Source: Lachnospiraceae bacterium
GTDB taxonomy: Bacteria; Bacillota_A; Clostridia; Lachnospirales; Lachnospiraceae
Length of the DNA stretch: 64,000 bases
Assembly: GCA_004556565.1 (NCBI GenBank)
Contig: SFGN01000012.1
Coordinates: forward strand, 1-64,000
Direction: 5' to 3'
The position numbers were made by a program, and so were the translations under genes. The notes below the pieces were generated by a model. The model did not search any database. It saw only the letters and a program-made list of their open reading frames with translations, and was not told the DNA's origin. Positions 61,168-64,000 of this stretch are shown here, piece by piece (the stretch's first letter is position 1; each line of letters begins with the position of its first letter).

Positions 61168-63735
61168 ATGGAAGACAATATTTTTGATAAAGTTCATGAG
61201 GTTGATCTGAAGAAGACAATGGAAACTTCTTATATCGACTATGCCATGAGTGTCATCGCTGCCCGTGCTCTTCCGGATGTGCGAGACGGACTGAAGCCGG
61301 TACAGAGAAGAATTCTTTATTCCATGATTGAACTGAATAACGGGCCGGACAAACCACATCGTAAGTGTGCACGTATTGTCGGTGATACGATGGGAAAATA
61401 TCATCCGCACGGTGACAGCTCTATCTATGGCGCGTTGGTAAATCTGGCACAGGACTGGTCAACAAGGTATCCTCTTGTTGACGGACATGGAAATTTTGGT
61501 TCCGTAGACGGCGACGGAGCTGCGGCAATGCGTTATACAGAAGCACGTCTGAGTAAAATTTCTATGGAAATGACAGCAGACATTAATAAAGATACCGTTG
61601 ATTTTACACCAAACTTTGATGAAACAGAAAAAGAACCTGTTGTTCTTCCGTCCCGTTTCCCGAATCTTCTCGTAAATGGAACTTCAGGAATTGCAGTAGG
61701 TATGGCAACAAATATTCCTCCTCATAATTTGAAGGAGGTTGTCGGTGCGGTAGTTAAAATTATCGATGATCAGATCGACGATAAAGGTGAGACAAGCCTG
61801 GAAGATATTCTGGAAATTGTCAAAGGACCGGATTTTCCGACAGGGGCAGAAATTCTCGGTACAAAAGGGATTGAAGAATCTTACCGCACAGGACGGGGAA
61901 AAATCCGTGTACGGGCTGTCACAAATATTGAGCCTATGCAGAATGGAAAGAACCGGATTGTTGTAACGGAACTTCCATTTATGGTAAACAAAGCAAGGCT
62001 GATTGAAAAAATTGCTGAGCTTGTAAGAGATAAAAAAATAGAAGGAATAACAGATCTGAGTGATCAGTCCAGCCGTGAAGGTATGAGGATTTGTATTGAA
62101 CTCAGGAGAGATGTTAACCCGAATATTATACTGAACCAGCTTTATAAGCATACCCAGCTTCAGGATACATTTGGTGTTATAATGCTTGCACTTGTGGATA
62201 ATCAGCCAAAAGTAATGAATCTTCTTGAAATGTTGAATTATTACCTTCAGCATCAGGAAGAAGTCGTAACCAGAAGGACAAGATATGAACTGAATAAAGC
62301 AGAAGAGAGGGCTCATATTTTAAAAGGTCTTCTTATTGCTCTTGATCATATTGATGAAGTAATCAGGATTATTCGCGGTTCCAAAAATGTTCAGATAGCA
62401 AAGGAGTCATTGATATCGGCATTTGAATTGTCAGATGCTCAGGCACAGGCTATCGTGGATATGAGGCTAAGAACTCTTACCGGTCTGGAAAGAGAAAAGC
62501 TGGAAGCCGAATACGCCGAACTGATGAAGAAAATTGATGAATTAAAAGCAATTCTAGCAGACAGAAAACTCCTTTTAGGTGTAATAAAGACAGAAATTCT
62601 TCTTATATCTGAAAAATACGGTGATGAAAGAAGAACAAAGATTGGTTATGATGAATATGACATTTCCATGGAAGATATGATTCCGAAGGAACAGGTTGTT
62701 ATCACTATGACTAAATTGGGATATATCAAACGAATGACTGTCGATACTTTTAAGAGTCAGAACCGCGGCGGAAAAGGTGTTAAGGGAATGCAGAAACTGG
62801 ATGATGATTATATTCAGGAACTATTTATTACATCAACTCATAATTATATTATGTTCTTCACAAATAAAGGCCGTGTGTACCGTATGAAAGCATATGAAAT
62901 TCCTGAAGCCGGAAGGACATCCAGAGGAACCGCTATTATTAATCTGCTTCAGCTTATGCCGGAAGAAAAGATTACGGCGATGATTCCGATAAAAGTATAT
63001 GATGATAATCAGTATCTGTTTATGGCTACAGAGCAGGGACTTGTCAAAAAGACACCTATCAGGGAATATGCAAATGTAAGAAAAACAGGACTTGCAGCTA
63101 TAACACTCCGGGAGGATGATCAGCTGATAGAAGTAAAAGTTGTTGACGGAGAGAAGGATATTATTCTTGTAACAAAATACGGGCAGTGCATCCGATTTGA
63201 TGAAAGAGATGTCAGGTCTACAGGCAGGACCTCAATGGGTGTAAGAGGAATTAACTTAAGTGACCGTGATATGGTTGTAGGCATGCAGGTTCATACACAG
63301 GGAGACTGTTTATTGATTGTTTCCGAAAAAGGTATGGGTAAACGTACGATTATGGGTGAATTTACGTGTCAGAACCGTGGCGGAAAAGGTGTTAAGTGCT
63401 ATAAAATAACTGAAAAAACAGGAAATGTCGTAGGAATGAAAGCTGTTAATGAAGATGATGAAGTTATGATGATTAACAGCGAAGGAATTATTATCCGTAT
63501 GCCATGTTCAGGTATTTCAAAACAAAAAAGAATTACATCAGGCGTAAAATTAGTTAACCTTAAGGATAAGGAAAGGGTAGTAAGTATAGCGAAGGTAAGA
63601 AAAGCTTCTCCGGAGATATCAGAAGAAGAGACAGAAATCCCAAAGACAGACATGTCAGAATCAGAGATTCCAGTGCCGAAAACTTTTGAAGAAGAGGTTT
63701 TAGAACAAACAGAGGATGACAATACAGAAAGCTGA
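61168..63735 (+). CDS. gyrA: DNA gyrase subunit A
   Basis: 855 aa. Winged-helix breakage domain with RALPDVRDGLKPVQRRIL; the catalytic Tyr lies in AAAMRYTEARLSKI (near residue 125); C-terminal beta-pinwheel with GyrA boxes (SQNRGGKGVKGM, CQNRGGKGVKCY), then an acidic tail of about 50 residues. The quinolone-pocket helix reads HGDSSIYGALVN, with Ser84 and Gly88 where many species have Asp/Glu. AAAAGGAG upstream. Directly follows gyrB after a 78-nt gap that contains short GCATTGAAA repeats. Confidence 0.97.
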   Translation: MEDNIFDKVHEVDLKKTMETSYIDYAMSVIAARALPDVRDGLKPVQRRILYSMIELNNGPDKPHRKCARIVGDTMGKYHPHGDSSIYGALVNLAQDWSTRYPLVDGHGNFGSVDGDGAAAMRYTEARLSKISMEMTADINKDTVDFTPNFDETEKEPVVLPSRFPNLLVNGTSGIAVGMATNIPPHNLKEVVGAVVKIIDDQIDDKGETSLEDILEIVKGPDFPTGAEILGTKGIEESYRTGRGKIRVRAVTNIEPMQNGKNRIVVTELPFMVNKARLIEKIAELVRDKKIEGITDLSDQSSREGMRICIELRRDVNPNIILNQLYKHTQLQDTFGVIMLALVDNQPKVMNLLEMLNYYLQHQEEVVTRRTRYELNKAEERAHILKGLLIALDHIDEVIRIIRGSKNVQIAKESLISAFELSDAQAQAIVDMRLRTLTGLEREKLEAEYAELMKKIDELKAILADRKLLLGVIKTEILLISEKYGDERRTKIGYDEYDISMEDMIPKEQVVITMTKLGYIKRMTVDTFKSQNRGGKGVKGMQKLDDDYIQELFITSTHNYIMFFTNKGRVYRMKAYEIPEAGRTSRGTAIINLLQLMPEEKITAMIPIKVYDDNQYLFMATEQGLVKKTPIREYANVRKTGLAAITLREDDQLIEVKVVDGEKDIILVTKYGQCIRFDERDVRSTGRTSMGVRGINLSDRDMVVGMQVHTQGDCLLIVSEKGMGKRTIMGEFTCQNRGGKGVKCYKITEKTGNVVGMKAVNEDDEVMMINSEGIIIRMPCSGISKQKRITSGVKLVNLKDKERVVSIAKVRKASPEISEEETEIPKTDMSESEIPVPKTFEEEVLEQTEDDNTES

Positions 63736-63749
63736 TAATTAATCACCGG

Positions 63750-63779
63750 CGCCTCAGGCATCAGCTTGAGGCGCTGTTT
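63750..63779 (+). terminator. Probable terminator after gyrA
   Basis: GCGCCTCA pairs with TGAGGCGC around a 10-nt loop, followed by a short T-rich TGTTTG. It lies 14 nt after the gyrA stop. Confidence 0.65.
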
Positions 63780-63796
63780 GAAAATGGAGGGGAAAG

Positions 63797-64000
63797 ATGA
63801 AAAGAATACTTATGATGGTGATCAGAAATATATTTCTGGTGCCTCCAATGTGGATAAAACTTGTTTATTATTCTACTCATGTGGATAAGTATACAGATGA
63901 AGAACATAATAATATGCTGAAATATATTGTGTACAGAGCAAATAAAGGTGGAAACGTACATATCGATGCATATGGAGTGGAAAATATACCTGAAAAAAAT
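63797..64000 (+). CDS. Lysophospholipid acyltransferase-like protein (5' end only)
   Basis: 68 codons before the right edge: MKRILMMVIRNIFLVPPMWIKL, a hydrophobic N-terminal segment, then VDKYTDEEHNNMLKYIVYRANKGGNVHIDAYGVENIPEKN. The ending G-V-E-N-I-P is the usual lead-in to the NHQ...D catalytic box of PlsC-type acyltransferases, which would fall just outside the window. GGAGGGGAAAG precedes the ATG. Probably 1-acyl-glycerol-3-phosphate acyltransferase, with the key motif unseen. Confidence 0.65.
   Translation, partial: MKRILMMVIRNIFLVPPMWIKLVYYSTHVDKYTDEEHNNMLKYIVYRANKGGNVHIDAYGVENIPEKN

Overview
The window is a Firmicutes chromosome segment spanning the replication origin, most likely from a gut Lachnospiraceae. 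The evidence is low GC, strong GGAGG ribosome binding sites, the order rpmH-rnpA-yidD-yidC-khpB-mnmE-mnmG-rsmG-parA-parB on one side of oriC and dnaA-dnaN-rlbA-recF-gyrB-gyrA on the other, and the DUF3881 and DUF4446 genes beside serS. Species cannot be fixed from sequence alone.

Right part (about 41.8-64 kb) is ordinary core genome. oriC lies at 54.4-54.9 kb, with a second DnaA-box group behind dnaA and three parS sites at 46.7-47.0 kb beside parAB.

Middle (about 37.6-41.8 kb) is the remnant of an integrated element: a second ParA/ParB pair, a TTRAP-like protein, a YodL-like protein, small and damaged ORFs, AGCTAA palindromes, an intact tRNA-Arg(CCT) and a half tRNA-Arg fused to a foreign ORF.

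Left part (1-37.6 kb) is a defence and signalling island with every resident gene on the minus strand. Its core is a type I BREX locus read brxA-brxB-brxC-pglX-[HEPN/zinc-ribbon]-[SF1 helicase]-pglZ-[ABC-type ATPase]-[AlbA_2 protein]-brxL. Directly behind brxL come a leucine-rich-repeat protein, a PH-like protein, a Ser/Thr kinase, a VWA protein, a PP2C phosphatase and a transglutaminase-like protein. Upstream of BREX is a smaller VWA / NYN-PIN / HTH / zinc-ribbon module. A hairpin motif of 21 bp occurs three times, each just ahead of a unit in these signalling modules, which suggests one regulon.

Two lesions affect the island. An 8.1-kb mobilizable element on the plus strand (dfrF trimethoprim resistance, MobT relaxase, matching oriT, TnpX-type serine recombinase, TnpW-like protein) is inserted in brxL between 7-bp repeats. 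Precise excision restores a 688-codon in-frame brxL. The helicase gene carries one in-frame amber codon at codon 186. As sequenced, BREX is probably impaired, but the first lesion is reversible in principle.
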